Assembly (NCBI GenBank): GCA_944739405.2 | Contig: OX123191.2 | Span: forward strand, 9,156,830 to 9,220,829 | Direction of reading: 5' to 3' | Length of the DNA: 64,000 nucleotides | DNA from: Euclidia mi | Taxonomy: Eukaryota; Arthropoda; Insecta; Lepidoptera; Erebidae | Shown here: piece by piece, positions 46,401 through 49,384 of the stretch | How the letters are laid out: each line of letters starts with the position of its first letter | How positions within the stretch are numbered: position 1 is the stretch's first letter | Position numbers and translations under genes: made by a program | The notes under the pieces: generated by a model | The model's input: the letters and a program-made list of their open reading frames with translations, nothing else | What the model was told of the DNA's origin: nothing | Databases searched by the model: none

Positions 46401-48537
46401 AGTTAATAAGGAGTATTGTAATAAGTAAAATATAGCATATTAATATGTCAGTAATAAGCTTTGTTTTAATTTAAACTAGCAGCATTTAATTTTTATGGGA
46501 ACTGAATTAGTATCTAAGCGGAAACTTGATGATGAATAAAAAATAGCAAATGGACAATCATAAATAATACGAATTTCCATATTTGGCAAATGATTTTGTC
46601 TTAAATGAAGTGTTTCGTATAAGTAAATAAGACGCTTCAGTCTTTTAAGCCAAGTTGACAGAGCCCTGCGTAGCAGGGCTCCTGTTTTTGGATACAGGGT
46701 CACAAGAAAACCTGACATAACCTACCTACTAATATTATTAGTTGCCAAGTCATTATTTATAGCTCCTCGGCTATTATTTCAATTGACTTGTATAGTTTAT
46801 TTGCTACCTAAACGCAATTGCTAGTTTTAAGTTTTTATAACACCCTTAGTTTTGAATCTTATTTAATATAATAGTCGCGAAAATATTTAATCGCTAGCAA
46901 CTTATTTTATTAGTTGCAAACATTTAGTCATCTATTAAGTTATTAGTCTCTCGGAAAACAATAAGGTATTATTTAAAAATACAATTGACACCAAGCAGTA
47001 CAACAGGCATTTCTACAAAACAGGGAATGAATAGATGTAAAACTACATTTGCAAAATTCCAAAATTAGTTGATTTGTTATCTTTGTTTATTGAGAAATTA
47101 ACATTTCTTTATGCTACTGGTTAACAGAATAATAATTCGGGCAAGTGCGAGTCTGACCCGCGCACCGAGGGTTCCGTAAGCATTTTACCTTATTTGAGGT
47201 TGGTGCTAATTACACTAGTCCTCTAAATCTTACAGCACAAGTAAAGGAAAAATTCCGAAAATTAAAAAAAGTTGAAAATTAAGGTTAATTTTGGTACTTA
47301 CAAGTTTTCGCAAAAATCTAATTTTGACCATATCTTTTTATCGGGTTGACCCAGGACCTTGATTTTATATTGATTATACACCTAATAGGAACCGTAGACC
47401 TCAGTATCTGGTATAAATTTCAATTTGCTAGGTCCAACCGTTTCTGAGAAAATCGGTGGTGACACACGGACAGACAGACAGTCAGACAGACAGACGGACA
47501 AGAAAGTGATCTTATAAGGGTTCCTTTTTTACCTTGTGAGGTACGGAACCCTAAAAAATCACACTAACACCTTGATGACAGCAATAACTGGTAATGCGGT
47601 TAAATAACTATGCAAATAAGGCAATTTTACATAGGCTCTTGATAGCCTGTGGAAAATCCCAGATCTAAATCTTAAATTAGAGCTAGGCAGATGTCATTCT
47701 TGGACACAGAACTCATAATGACATCTCCAGAACTCTAATCAGTTTGTTATTAGAATATAAGATAAAAACTTACTAAGCTTTCCAAGGAGCTGGTAGTGCT
47801 TGCATAAGTCCATCTCGGGCCAGCGGAAGCAAATGGCTTTCACTATCTGGATCAATACCCAGTTGTGTGGCATATTCAGAGATTTCTACAAATTAAATAT
47901 ATTGTGTTAACAATAAAGAATATCAATGTAATTACATAATTATAGATATTCAGCATACATATGTACCTAAAGGTGGTTTAATAATGCAAAAGGACTACAA
48001 ATACATTTTGTTTGCAGAAAATATATTTACAAAAATGAAATAGTGGCATAAATATATTCATTATTCAATTAAAGGGATTTTGACAATATAACTAATTACT
48101 TTAATGAAATTGTGTTTCTTCTAATTTTATCAATCAGAACATTTTGTATTATATTAATATTAGTGAGCCTTAACTACATATTTTTATTCATAGCTAAACT
48201 CTGTATTGGTAAAGCAAATACTCATCTCTTAATTAGACTAAAGAACGATTTCTAGTGTTATAAAAATATTGGCTATTACCTATTTTAATAGAGAGAGTTT
48301 GTAATAATCAATAAAAACAACAGCAAAATTATGAATTTTTATTTCACTCAAAACACACCCGTTACATACAAAAACCGGTGCGTTGTTTTAACTACAGAAA
48401 AAGAGATACAACCGAATATACATAATTTCATATATAAATTTAATAAATAAAAATATACGAAAATACAAACCTTCGGCTGATGGTTGACTGTTTTCGTCGA
48501 AAATTTCACGACACACTATACCGACAGGCGAAGACAT
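370..48537 (-). CDS. Cep164: Cep164, centrosomal protein of 164 kDa (17 exons)
   Basis: CEP164 is a distal-appendage protein of the mother centriole. In vertebrates its N-terminus recruits TTBK2 and vesicle factors to start cilium assembly. The call rests on the first ~110 residues: the start, a leucine-rich segment ending in APWKA, and a WW domain with W57, the YYY at 69-71, W80 and P83, as in vertebrate CEP164. The middle is Ser/Pro-rich and disordered; exons 9-13 are charged coiled coil. Exons join as 48537-48471, 47885-47774, 45695-45548, 26315-25871, 25364-25151, 22210-21846, 21547-21398, 18834-18645, 17357-16445, 16064-15887, 14665-14508, 9578-9417, 6280-6180, 5367-5190, 3360-3237, 1593-1522, 548-370. 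Each junction has GT-AG and keeps frame, giving 1251 codons plus stop (human CEP164 is about 1460 aa). A phase-0 exon could be missing in the 19-kb intron 3, and the last exon is the weakest. Confidence 0.85.
600..1130 (-). repeat. dispersed repeat
   Basis: It carries CCTAGCGTTATCCCGGTTGC, TCCACAGAGCGACTGCCGTC and GTGCTCTCCGAGGCACGG. Pieces recur at 26365-26430, 26676-26692 and 26940-26990, there split by a MITE and SINE A. Not assigned to a family. Confidence 0.55.
1209..1445. mobile_element. foldback MITE
   Basis: Inverted arms from AGTCCGTATTCTAGATTAT to AATAATCTAAAGGACGGACT; the centre shares AAAGATATAGC(C/T)CATTAAAGT in both arms. Confidence 0.65.
1522..1593 (-). CDS. Cep164: Cep164 exon 16
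   Basis: Residues 1169-1192: GATTDCQDSSDATTADEKPK then ENIN. It is a short 72-bp exon with acceptor AACACAG and donor GTGCGT, phase-compatible with exons 15 and 17. No domain; the call relies on frame and splice sites. Confidence 0.6.
2103..2290 (+). mobile_element. Helitron 5' part
   Basis: TCCTTACTAATATTATAAAT after an A, the 5' signature shared with 2712. The 3' end is not identified. Confidence 0.5.
2487..2707. mobile_element. Harbinger-like MITE family 1
   Basis: TIR GGGCCCAATTCTGCTA / TAGCAGAATTGGCCCC with TAA on both sides. Related copies are at 14897-15369 and 58661-61913. Confidence 0.85.
2712..2990 (+). mobile_element. Helitron-like copy, eroded ends
   Basis: TCTACTAATATTATAAATGC at the left and GCGAAGCCGCGGGC near the right end, a typical Helitron 3' region. 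It directly follows a MITE. Confidence 0.55.
3237..3360 (-). CDS. Cep164: Cep164 exon 15
   Basis: Residues 1128-1168. In the frame set by exon 14 it reads TLPSADTSQASAVKQTRTQ and then an Arg-rich tail. A different frame of the same bases is also open, but only this frame links both neighbours. Acceptor TTTGCAG, donor GTACAA (weak). Confidence 0.65.
3768..4178 (-). mobile_element. SINE, CATA-tail family
   Basis: Minus-strand copy with head GCCGTGTGGTTGACGG, B box GGGTTCGATTCC and tail (TATG)n at the low-coordinate end. The 94-codon ORF across it is a by-product, as the same frame recurs in other copies. Confidence 0.85.
4530..4760 (-). mobile_element. SINE D (RTE-like tail)
   Basis: Minus-strand copy with head CCGTGTGGTGACGG, middle CTTGATACAAACCCTATACC, and tail GCAGTGGACTGTTGAAGGCT followed by (GAT)n. 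The tail resembles the 3' end of RTE fragments in this window. Confidence 0.85.
4971..5176 (-). mobile_element. non-autonomous Helitron family 1
   Basis: On the minus strand it starts TCTTAATATATAAAATCC and ends CTAG, inserted between A and T (A4970/T5177). It lies 13 bp inside the Cep164 intron after exon 14. Confidence 0.85.
5190..5367 (-). CDS. Cep164: Cep164 exon 14
   Basis: Residues 1068-1127. It is Asn- and Val-rich (VNNNPSVKYL; DNNNDDWKLRRDN). Donor GTGAGC. A Helitron (4971-5176) starts 13 bp into the following intron, so the donor has survived a very close insertion. Confidence 0.75.
5478..5696. mobile_element. foldback element
   Basis: The two halves are inverted copies, starting GCTAAGGGTCGGCGCAAACG and ending in its complement, with more than 70 bp of arm. 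No clear target duplication. Confidence 0.75.
6180..6280 (-). CDS. Cep164: Cep164 exon 13
   Basis: Residues 1035-1067. It reads MSIERRNKRREMSMTTGSE and ends CG| before GTAAGT, joining exon 14 to give Arg-Cys-Lys-Glu. Acceptor TTCGTAG. It is supported by frame continuity on both sides. Confidence 0.75.
6415..6622 (+). mobile_element. Helitron family 2, nested in family 1
   Basis: Starts TCTTATACTAATATATAAAG and ends GGGCATCGTCTAG, between A and T. The sequence on both sides (CCCGTGAAATC ... AGCCAAATTTCAG) is a family 1 Helitron remnant (about 6343-6690). Confidence 0.82.
7105..7440. repeat. dispersed repeat with GTACGGAACCC end
   Basis: Twice contains a GGGGG(C)CCCATACAACA block and ends GGTACGGAACCC...CGACTCGCACTTGCCC. 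Its end matches the ends of 47133-47553 in opposite orientation. Confidence 0.55.
7483..8002 (-). pseudogene. RTE-type LINE 3' fragment
   Basis: On the minus strand it encodes EGYKARGRPRKGWMDCVKDD, the typical end of RTE-like pol, with upstream RT-coding sequence in 7690-8000 broken by stops. A second copy of 7687-8000 is at 8236-8545. Confidence 0.8.
8036..8238 (+). mobile_element. SINE, CATA-tail family, 3' part
   Basis: Carries the GGCAATAGGCTCGCC, GGCGAAAAGTGGGCG and CTACCCCTTCGG motifs and a (TATG)n tail. It separates two copies of an RTE 3' fragment. Confidence 0.75.
8236..8545 (-). repeat. second copy of the RTE fragment
   Basis: About 300 bp nearly identical to 7687-8000 (TATGCTTTTCATCCCTCCTC; GTGGGTCGCAAGTTGATCC), same orientation, separated by a SINE. 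Confidence 0.85.
8562..9370 (+). mobile_element. SINE D interrupted by a MITE
   Basis: The SINE is 8562-8670 and 9243-9370. Between these is a 572-bp TIR element (8671-9242). The SINE sequence joins perfectly across it (CACTG|TAAGAGAAGG) when one TAA is removed. Confidence 0.88.
8671..9242. mobile_element. Harbinger-like MITE (TAA target)
   Basis: TIR CGCTCGGGCTACACTACC/GGTAGTGTGGCCCGAGCG (one mismatch) with TAA duplicated on both sides, inside a SINE D copy. 3-bp TAA/TTA duplications are typical of PIF/Harbinger. No transposase. Confidence 0.85.
9417..9578 (-). CDS. Cep164: Cep164 exon 12 (coiled coil)
   Basis: Residues 981-1034, exactly 54 codons in phase 0. It reads VERLRTQHACHVEELRARL, an Ala-rich helix, then a Lys-rich end. 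Donor GTGGGT, acceptor CTTGCAG. It is locally GC-rich compared with its surroundings. Confidence 0.85.
9610..10110 (+). pseudogene. RTE-type LINE 3' fragment
   Basis: Plus-strand remnants: LPVMTYGAETWTLT, KWQWVGHICRRT, PPARWSDDIRKVGG. Several stops. The tail AGCAGTGGGCTATAGCAGAC then TGATGATAATGA matches the SINE D tail. Confidence 0.85.
10115..10360 (-). pseudogene. possible RT scrap (YADD)
   Basis: The minus strand reads EHIVYADDIVLQ in one frame, like the catalytic box of a non-LTR RT, but the surrounding protein is not recognisable. Confidence 0.3.
10369..10411. repeat. (AT)n microsatellite
   Basis: About 21 uninterrupted AT units at the 3' end of the minus-strand LINE, consistent with a LINE tail or slippage from it. 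Confidence 0.95.
10438..13578 (-). pseudogene. APE-type non-LTR retrotransposon ORF with one internal stop
   Basis: An apurinic-type endonuclease (FGAWNVRTL start, ALSETRLADQGELE, YAPTMSNED, LLGDFNARVGRD) is followed by reverse transcriptase (FVDLEKAFDCVPREAL; MYADDLCFVAN catalytic box) and a Cys-rich end (CNQCSRTF). Codons 1-647 (13578-11638) are followed by TAG at 11637-11635 and then 396+ codons in the same frame (11634-10438), so a single nonsense codon separates the halves; relatives have Glu-Lys there. The C-terminal finger runs out just before an (AT)n tract at 10369-10411, probably the 3' tail. Clade not assigned with certainty (RTE/CR1-like assemblage). The copy looks young but dead unless the stop is read through. 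Confidence 0.9.
13579..14215 (-). mobile_element. probable 5' UTR of the APE-type LINE
   Basis: GC-richer, gene-free DNA directly upstream of the LINE start codon. It is continuous with the ORF and contains no other recognised feature. The exact 5' end is not visible. Confidence 0.5.
14333..14455 (+). mobile_element. SINE B, 3' part
   Basis: Contains GTTTCGAGTCTGGGTGTTC and CACAGGATATATTCATAGTA. It sits between the LINE 5' region and Cep164 exon 11. Confidence 0.7.
14508..14665 (-). CDS. Cep164: Cep164 exon 11 (coiled coil)
   Basis: Residues 928-980, highly charged helix (ERALSELRDQLQANFTKER). Acceptor TTACAG, donor GTATGT; the GAA codon is split with exon 10 and the exon ends in phase 0. 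Confidence 0.85.
14897..15369. mobile_element. MITE family 1 copy interrupted by a Helitron
   Basis: The copy runs GGGGGCCAATTCT...AGAATTGGGCCCC in reverse orientation and is cut by a Helitron at 14926-15130. The join ATGACA|TTGATATT matches the intact copies, giving a clear empty site. Confidence 0.85.
14926..15130 (-). mobile_element. Helitron family 1, inserted in a MITE
   Basis: TC...CTAG ends, A/T flanks, no duplication. The host MITE gives an exact empty site, which strongly supports the Helitron call. Confidence 0.92.
15603..15835 (+). mobile_element. Helitron family 1, diverged copy
   Basis: The body (CCTTGCGTTACTGACTGACT) and 3' end GCGTCCTCTAG followed by T are intact; the 5' TC is mutated. 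Confidence 0.8.
15887..16064 (-). CDS. Cep164: Cep164 exon 10 (coiled coil)
   Basis: Residues 869-927. It continues the coiled coil (ALTTAEQTHRQALDKATSEL and on), with a Gln run near the end (EQQQQ). Acceptor TTTCCAG, donor GTAAAT. A Helitron ends about 52 bp away in the following intron. Confidence 0.85.
16445..17357 (-). CDS. Cep164: Cep164 exon 9 (disordered region into coiled coil)
   Basis: Residues 564-868 and the largest exon. The first two thirds are Ser/Lys/Asp/Glu-rich and disordered. The last ~75 residues (after FIERNKADERRR) are a dense Arg/Glu/Leu coiled coil, matching the long coiled coil in the second half of vertebrate CEP164. Acceptor TGTTACAG, donor GTAAAT. Confidence 0.85.
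17358..18106. other. Cep164 intron 8, left part
   Basis: About 750 bp of AT-rich intron. An 83-codon plus ORF (17509-17760) has no recognisable features. Nothing else seen. Confidence 0.5.
18107..18347 (-). mobile_element. tRNA-headed SINE A
   Basis: The minus-strand copy starts ACGACCGGTTGGCGCAGCGG (A box) and has GGTTCGATTCCCGC (B box), then CAAACATTTGTGTGCATGAA and ends at AGTTTGGGACTAG. This is a Pol III-type SINE, not a tRNA gene, because no acceptor stem closes. Confidence 0.85.
18453..18603. mobile_element. foldback hairpin element
   Basis: Arms of about 65 bp (CTTTAGGTTGT ... ACAATCTAAAG) with a perfect inner stem CTGTTGCAAGCGGA/TCCGCTTGCAACAG (18505-18518, 18527-18540). Confidence 0.7.
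18645..18834 (-). CDS. Cep164: Cep164 exon 8
   Basis: Residues 501-563. It starts with the split GAA codon shared with exon 7 and ends AG|, joining exon 9 to give Arg. The sequence is basic then mixed charged, with no known domain. Acceptor TTTGCAG, donor GTAACA. Confidence 0.75.
19232..19617. mobile_element. Harbinger-like MITE made of GCAGTT units
   Basis: Inverted ends GGCTCTAGACAGACGGACCG / CGGTCCGTCTGTCTAGAGCC with TAA on both sides. The interior is a near-continuous array of GCAGTT/AACTGC words about 11 bp apart and folds as a long hairpin. ORFs here are repeat artefacts. Confidence 0.85.
19621..20740. other. Cep164 intron 7, unique part
   Basis: AT-rich sequence between a MITE and a Helitron. 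I see no gene or recognisable repeat. Confidence 0.5.
20746..21377 (-). mobile_element. Helitron family 1 copy with two insertions
   Basis: The outer ends are CTAGATGATGCC (left) and AACAGA|T (right). It is split by SINE B (20888-21249), and carries a ~57-bp palindromic insert around 21279-21335. Confidence 0.75.
20888..21249 (+). mobile_element. SINE B inserted in a Helitron
   Basis: Starts ACTGCACGGTTGGCGTAATG and includes GAGTCTGGGTGTTCATTGTG and GACACAGGATTTATTCC. AAATTT flanks both sides, a likely target duplication; the Helitron body resumes after it. Confidence 0.75.
21398..21547 (-). CDS. Cep164: Cep164 exon 7
   Basis: Residues 451-500. It is proline-rich, then a serine run (STSTSSSNSDSSS). 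The donor GTAAGT lies only about 20 bp from the 5' end of a Helitron in the following intron (ends 21377). Confidence 0.75.
21846..22210 (-). CDS. Cep164: Cep164 exon 6 (hexapeptide repeat)
   Basis: Residues 329-450. It contains about five tandem copies of a TSPHGL-like hexapeptide, encoded by an 18-bp minisatellite at about 21989-22087, followed by a proline-rich stretch. The acceptor is TTACAG and the donor GTAAG. The repeats look like a disordered linker; copy number may vary between individuals (inference). Confidence 0.75.
22323..24346. mobile_element. 2-kb Harbinger-like element without transposase
   Basis: TIR GGGGCGGAACATATCTGACG / CGTCAGATATGTTCCGCCCC with TAA on both sides. Subterminal ACGGA/TCCGT words are frequent at both ends. 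The interior holds no recognisable ORF; a SINE 3' piece (ACCTCTGCCTACTCCTCCGG) is at about 23975-24080. Confidence 0.85.
25151..25364 (-). CDS. Cep164: Cep164 exon 5
   Basis: Residues 258-328. The acceptor is TTTTACAG and the donor GTAATG; it joins exon 4 (GGC codon split 1/2) and exon 6 (AGA split 2/1) in frame. The protein is charged and Ser-rich with no recognised domain. Confidence 0.75.
25545..25751 (+). mobile_element. Helitron family 1
   Basis: 207 bp from TCTTAATATATAAAATCC to CTAG, flanked by A and T. Confidence 0.88.
25871..26315 (-). CDS. Cep164: Cep164 exon 4
   Basis: Residues 110-257. It is a long open exon with acceptor TGTGCAG and donor GTAAGG. The protein is low complexity and rich in S, P, R and acidic residues, with several SP sites. 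No folded domain is recognised. It follows a 19.2-kb intron and joins exon 3 in phase 0, so further phase-0 exons in that intron cannot be excluded. Confidence 0.75.
26428..26675. mobile_element. MITE in a dispersed repeat
   Basis: Ends GGCGATTCAGAATC / ATTCTGAATCGGC. The surrounding repeat (GTCTAACCAG ... ATACGACAGAATATT) is also seen uninterrupted near 770-800. No clear duplication. Confidence 0.55.
26693..26935 (+). mobile_element. tRNA-headed SINE A (full length)
   Basis: A complete copy with A box TTGGCGCAGCGGGA, B box GGTTCGATTCC and an A-rich end. It splits a dispersed repeat also present at about 660-1130. Confidence 0.85.
27066..27272 (+). mobile_element. Helitron family 1
   Basis: 207 bp, TC...CTAG between A and T, same length as the copy at 25545. 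Confidence 0.88.
27545..27670 (+). mobile_element. SINE, CATA-tail family, 3' fragment
   Basis: Shares GGCAATAGGCTCGCC and CTACCCCTTCGGGG with the other copies. The 5' part is absent. Confidence 0.7.
27771..27981 (-). mobile_element. Helitron family 2, 3' end eroded
   Basis: The minus-strand 5' end TCTATACTAATATTATAAAG is followed by A in the flank. The CTAG end is mutated. Confidence 0.7.
28334..28636 (+). mobile_element. Helitron, third type
   Basis: Starts TCTATATATTAAAAGAATTT and ends CACAGGTCCTCTAG, A and T flanks, 303 bp. Its body does not match families 1 or 2. Confidence 0.7.
28985..29056 (-). mobile_element. SINE B, half right of gypsy insertion (element orientation)
   Basis: Continuation of the split SINE: TTTATAAAGTCC then GCGACACAGGATTTC on the minus strand, directly next to the LTR. 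Confidence 0.7.
29057..29526 (-). repeat. gypsy 3' LTR
   Basis: Starts and ends with the inverted TGTTACGA...TCGTAACA. On its inner side the minus strand has a purine-rich tract (AAGAGGGAGG), the expected polypurine primer. Confidence 0.85.
29997..31164. mobile_element. non-autonomous hAT element inside gypsy integrase
   Basis: The terminal inverted repeat is TAGGGCTTGTAATT/AATTACAAGCCCTA, flanked by a perfect 8-bp target duplication ACCGCACT (29989-29996 and 31165-31172). 8-bp duplications and TAG/CTA ends are typical of hAT elements. No transposase ORF. Both ends are filled with the palindrome ATTCGAAT and variants. A SINE of the CATA-tail family is nested at about 30471-30872. Confidence 0.9.
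30471..30872 (-). mobile_element. SINE, CATA-tail family (nested in hAT)
   Basis: It is nearly the same as 3768-4178: a head beginning GCCGTGTGG, a B-box-like GGATTCGATTCC, a body with CTACCCCTTCGG, and a (TATG)n tail, here read on the minus strand. The tRNA-like B box suggests Pol III transcription. Confidence 0.85.
31128..31880 (-). pseudogene. gypsy integrase, interrupted by a hAT element
   Basis: The HHCC zinc site (HNGASGGHMG...CRKCTSC) leads into the RNase H-fold core (DVAGPFPES, FTKWPEVFAIP, HSDQGRNFES). The reading frame enters hAT DNA at 31172 and ends. On the far side of the insertion the protein resumes from about 29988 down to 29628 (an open frame at 29852-29628 includes NDVYEHIRE and the QARWDGPYRI end). 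Removing the insertion and one TSD copy restores codon continuity at this point only. Confidence 0.9.
31808..33634 (-). pseudogene. gypsy reverse transcriptase / RNase H
   Basis: Open for 608 codons. RT motifs seen: SSSPWCSPVVLVKKKDG, FCVDYRRLN, FSTLDLKSGYWQVEI, MPFGLCNAPATFERLM, YLDDIIIVG. RNase H follows (VDTDASNTGIGGVL, RRELLAVV, LRTDHAALKWL). Copies viral-type RNA into DNA and degrades the RNA strand. It is separated by frame from protease and integrase. Confidence 0.93.
33447..34216 (-). pseudogene. gypsy protease region, frameshifted
   Basis: The aspartic protease active site DTGAS sits in one frame (34216-33941). The rest of the protease and the linker to RT (GLDFMREYRCEID) are in another (34028-33447). 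At least one indel separates them. The enzyme normally cleaves the Gag-Pol polyprotein. Confidence 0.85.
34237..34770 (-). pseudogene. gypsy gag fragment (CCHC zinc knuckle)
   Basis: The C-terminal half of gag: a helical region (ALGQDVTYEKLLEALEARYGD), a glutamine/tryptophan segment (ETLQQWALEVEKL) and the nucleic-acid-binding knuckle CYNCGERGHIRLSCPK. The open frame continues upstream to 34878 but those residues come from the flanking SINE, not gag. Capsid N-terminus is absent. Confidence 0.85.
34771..34860 (-). mobile_element. SINE B, half left of gypsy insertion (element orientation)
   Basis: On the minus strand it reads ...TGTTTCGAGTCTGGGTGTTCAC, then gypsy DNA begins. The other half of the same SINE (GCGACACAGGATTTCATCC) is at 28985-29056 on the far side. 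Confidence 0.7.
34861..35793. other. Cep164 intron 3 segment
   Basis: No gene. 35285-35400 repeats about 27355-27475 (GCAACCCAAATTCCATACTT and flanks), a low-copy dispersed repeat. ACGTTCTGGCGAGCAT is repeated at about 35216 and 35247. Confidence 0.5.
35794..36548. mobile_element. nested TIR elements rich in TCGCGAC
   Basis: The outer ends contain ACTTACTGTCGCGACAGTAA and a close counterpart (TTACTGTCGCGAAAGTAAG). Inside, 35858-36089 has its own TIR GGCCTTGCCACACG / CGTGTGGCAAGGCC. Boundaries are approximate. Confidence 0.5.
36746..36975 (+). mobile_element. SINE A, 5'-degraded copy
   Basis: The B box and downstream body are recognisable (CAAGTCAAACATTTGTGTGC, TAGTTTGGGACCAGATAATG). The head is eroded. 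Confidence 0.75.
36976..38754. other. Cep164 intron 3 segment without features
   Basis: 1.8 kb, AT-rich. A 95-codon plus ORF (38422-38709) includes a hydrophobic stretch (FVFLLFLNVLIVIVYC) but has no splice, domain or family support. Confidence 0.4.
38755..38935 (+). repeat. LINE-derived dispersed repeat
   Basis: Contains GCGGCAAACGAGCAGACGTA and TTACCGCCGCCCATGGACAC. Related pieces are at 42665-42830 and flanking the hAT at 44885-45530. Confidence 0.6.
39058..39219. mobile_element. GC-rich Harbinger-like MITE
   Basis: Ends GGGCCTGTTCACGA / TCGTGACAGGGCCG with TAA on both sides. 162 bp, strikingly GC-rich (GCGGCGAGCGGCGCGGC). Confidence 0.75.
39591..39836 (+). mobile_element. SINE D (full length)
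   Basis: Complete from TCCGTGTGGTGACGG to GCAGTGGACTG, ending in an (GAT)n microsatellite at 39811-39836. Confidence 0.88.
40200..40598. other. unrecognised sequence left of the hAT-like element
   Basis: A 95-codon minus ORF (40261-40548) is open but resembles no family I know. The flank continues past the hAT-like insertion at 42076. It could be an older retroelement. Confidence 0.25.
40599..42075. mobile_element. hAT-like element with TCTCGAGA-rich ends
   Basis: TIR TAAGGCTTTCATC / GACTGAAAGCCTTA. Flanks GTAAGGAA and GTAGGGAC match at 6 of 8 positions, consistent with an aged 8-bp duplication. The ends are dense in GTCTCGAAA/TCTCGAGACT words. An RTE fragment is nested at about 41085-41440. 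Confidence 0.65.
41085..41440 (+). pseudogene. RTE-type LINE 3' fragment nested in hAT-like element
   Basis: Shares QRAIERAIPGVSLRDRI-like and LKWQWAGH coding with other RTE copies, broken by frameshifts (RWTDDLVKITGSRC in one frame). Confidence 0.8.
42665..42830 (+). repeat. LINE-derived dispersed repeat
   Basis: Contains AAGTGATTACCGCCGCCCAC and AGTGCGTTGCCGCCC, as at 38755. It lies just left of a hAT element. Confidence 0.6.
42875..43699. mobile_element. non-autonomous hAT with ATCGAT-rich ends
   Basis: TIR TAGGCATGTCGAT/ATCGACATGCCTA with a perfect 8-bp duplication CCCCGTTG (42867-42874, 43700-43707). Many ATCGAT/AATCGATT words lie at both ends. Inside are a SINE fragment (about 43095-43205) and a 26-bp perfect palindrome. 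Confidence 0.88.
43911..44085 (+). mobile_element. tRNA-headed SINE B
   Basis: Head ACTGCACGGTTGGCGTAGTG, B-box-like GGGTTCGACGATTCC, body GAGTCTGGGTGTTTG and the end GGAGCGGG. It differs from SINE A in its body. Confidence 0.8.
44159..44880. mobile_element. Tc1/mariner-like (pogo/Tigger-type) non-autonomous element
   Basis: TIR CAGTGGACCCCCGGTA / TACCGGGGGTCCACTG with TA on both sides. The CAGTGGACCCCCGG start resembles pogo/Tigger ends. It has no intact transposase; a SINE piece is inside at about 44545-44600. Confidence 0.8.
44935..45472. mobile_element. non-autonomous hAT next to Cep164 exon 3
   Basis: TIR TAGTGATCGGATAATCGG (one mismatch on the right) with a perfect 8-bp duplication GTGATCAC (44927-44934, 45473-45480). 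It splits a dispersed repeat (GCGGATCACCTGATGGTAAG ... CGTCGCCCATAGACAC). Confidence 0.85.
45548..45695 (-). CDS. Cep164: Cep164 exon 3 (WW domain core)
   Basis: Residues 60-109. It carries the WW core: three tyrosines at 69-71, the NEDT loop, W80 and P83. This is the partner-binding region (TTBK2 in vertebrates). It ends in phase 0 at a GTAAGG donor. A hAT element ends 68 bp beyond the donor (45480 with its TSD), so the downstream intron edge is transposon-derived. Confidence 0.9.
45754..46006 (-). mobile_element. Helitron-like element after Cep164 exon 3 acceptor side
   Basis: Plus strand starts CTAGCTGTTTCCCGCGGTTT after an A, i.e. a minus-strand 3' CTAG end; the 5' end is near TATAGA|T. 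It lies about 58 bp upstream of exon 3 in transcript terms. Confidence 0.65.
46007..47132. other. Cep164 intron 2 segment
   Basis: No gene. A perfect 9-bp stem GAGCCCTGC/GCAGGGCTC with a 3-bp loop is at 46661-46681; otherwise AT-rich sequence. Confidence 0.5.
47133..47553. repeat. dispersed repeat with GTACGGAACCC end
   Basis: Runs from GGGCAAGTGCGAGTCTGACC to TGAGGTACGGAACCC, with ACAGACAGACAGT-type runs inside. A common lepidopteran intron repeat by appearance. Confidence 0.55.
47774..47885 (-). CDS. Cep164: Cep164 exon 2
   Basis: Residues 23-59. It reads EISEYATQLGIDPDSE then a hydrophobic stretch and APWKA, the segment that precedes and enters the WW domain (first Trp W57). The acceptor is TGTAG and the donor GTAAGT. 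Reading through the donor would give an immediate TAG, so splicing here is needed. Confidence 0.9.
47886..48470. other. Cep164 intron 1
   Basis: 585 bp, AT-rich, with no repeat or ORF that I recognise. Confidence 0.6.
48471..48537 (-). CDS. Cep164: Cep164 exon 1 (start codon)
   Basis: Encodes residues 1-22 plus one base. The ATG at 48537-48535 opens MSSPVGIVCREIF, and the exon stops at a GTTTGT donor. The phase and protein continue into exon 2 as in the N-terminus of vertebrate CEP164. Upstream bases to about 48750 are probably 5' UTR; the 66-codon ORF there (48553-48753, minus) resembles nothing I know. Confidence 0.85.
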
Positions 48538-49214
48538 TGTATCACCTTATCATTATTTCAGTCTAAACACGTATTGCTTGCCACAGTCTATCCGCAAATT
48601 GTTTTGTTTTATATAATTCATAATTAATTTCAAACAAGAATCGGCAAAATCTCGCCTTCCGCACACAGAAACAGAAAATTCTGTCAGAATTTTTGAGTTT
48701 TTGACTGAACCACAGAAGAATAACTTTGGACTGAACTCAATACTTCTCAGCAATACAGAGTAAACAAACGGTTGACTTTATTAAAAAACATTATATGATA
48801 CGGTTACTTTAGCTATTTGGCTACTAGACCTCATTCGCAGTTAATGAAATAAAATCACATAAAATAGATGAAAAGGCATGCGCTATAATATCGTAGTGGA
48901 AGAAGCTAATAAAAACTAGCAGGTCTTCCTTTTTTATCAAAGCGGCAGAGAATGGCAAGCCAATGCCTATTAATAAAGTGCTATCATTTTATTATTAGGC
49001 ATTCGCTGGCCATTCCGTACAGGGCGTGATTTGAGCTATGACGTACAAATTGAAATTATGTTGGCCTTTAAAAATGTTGAACAACAAAACAGACTTGATA
49101 ATATTGCCTCTTTGCGAGAACAACGTGCCATCTCAAGAACCGCAACTCTACAGGAGGCCACTTTTTAATTTTAAAATATTCAGAAATTCTAAAACATTGC
49201 TCTTTTGCTGTAGA

Positions 49215-49355
49215 TACTTTCATATAAGTAAGGCCTAAGTCCTTGGTTCCTTGTAAATAACGTAAAACTCTTTTTGCCGCATCAAAATCTTCATGAGTGT
49301 AGCTGTTATTAAATTGACTTAGATGGCATACTGCAAACATTATATCTGGCAACAT
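49215..49355 (-). pseudogene. Ty1/copia RT fragment
   Basis: About 46 codons: DIMFAVCHLSQF, then DFDAAKRVLRYLQGTKDLGL. This is the conserved C-terminal RT region of copia pol before RNase H. The rest of the element is absent. Confidence 0.8.
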
Positions 49356-49384
49356 CGATATATAAGTATTATAATATTAATAAA

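Noticed and set aside
46661..46681. Perfect 9-bp hairpin as a terminator
   Set aside because: Bacterial-type terminators do not apply in this eukaryotic intron; the stem is short enough to be chance.
48553..48753. 66-codon ORF upstream of Cep164
   Set aside because: Same strand as Cep164 and in its probable 5' UTR, with no recognised domain. A uORF is possible but unsupported.
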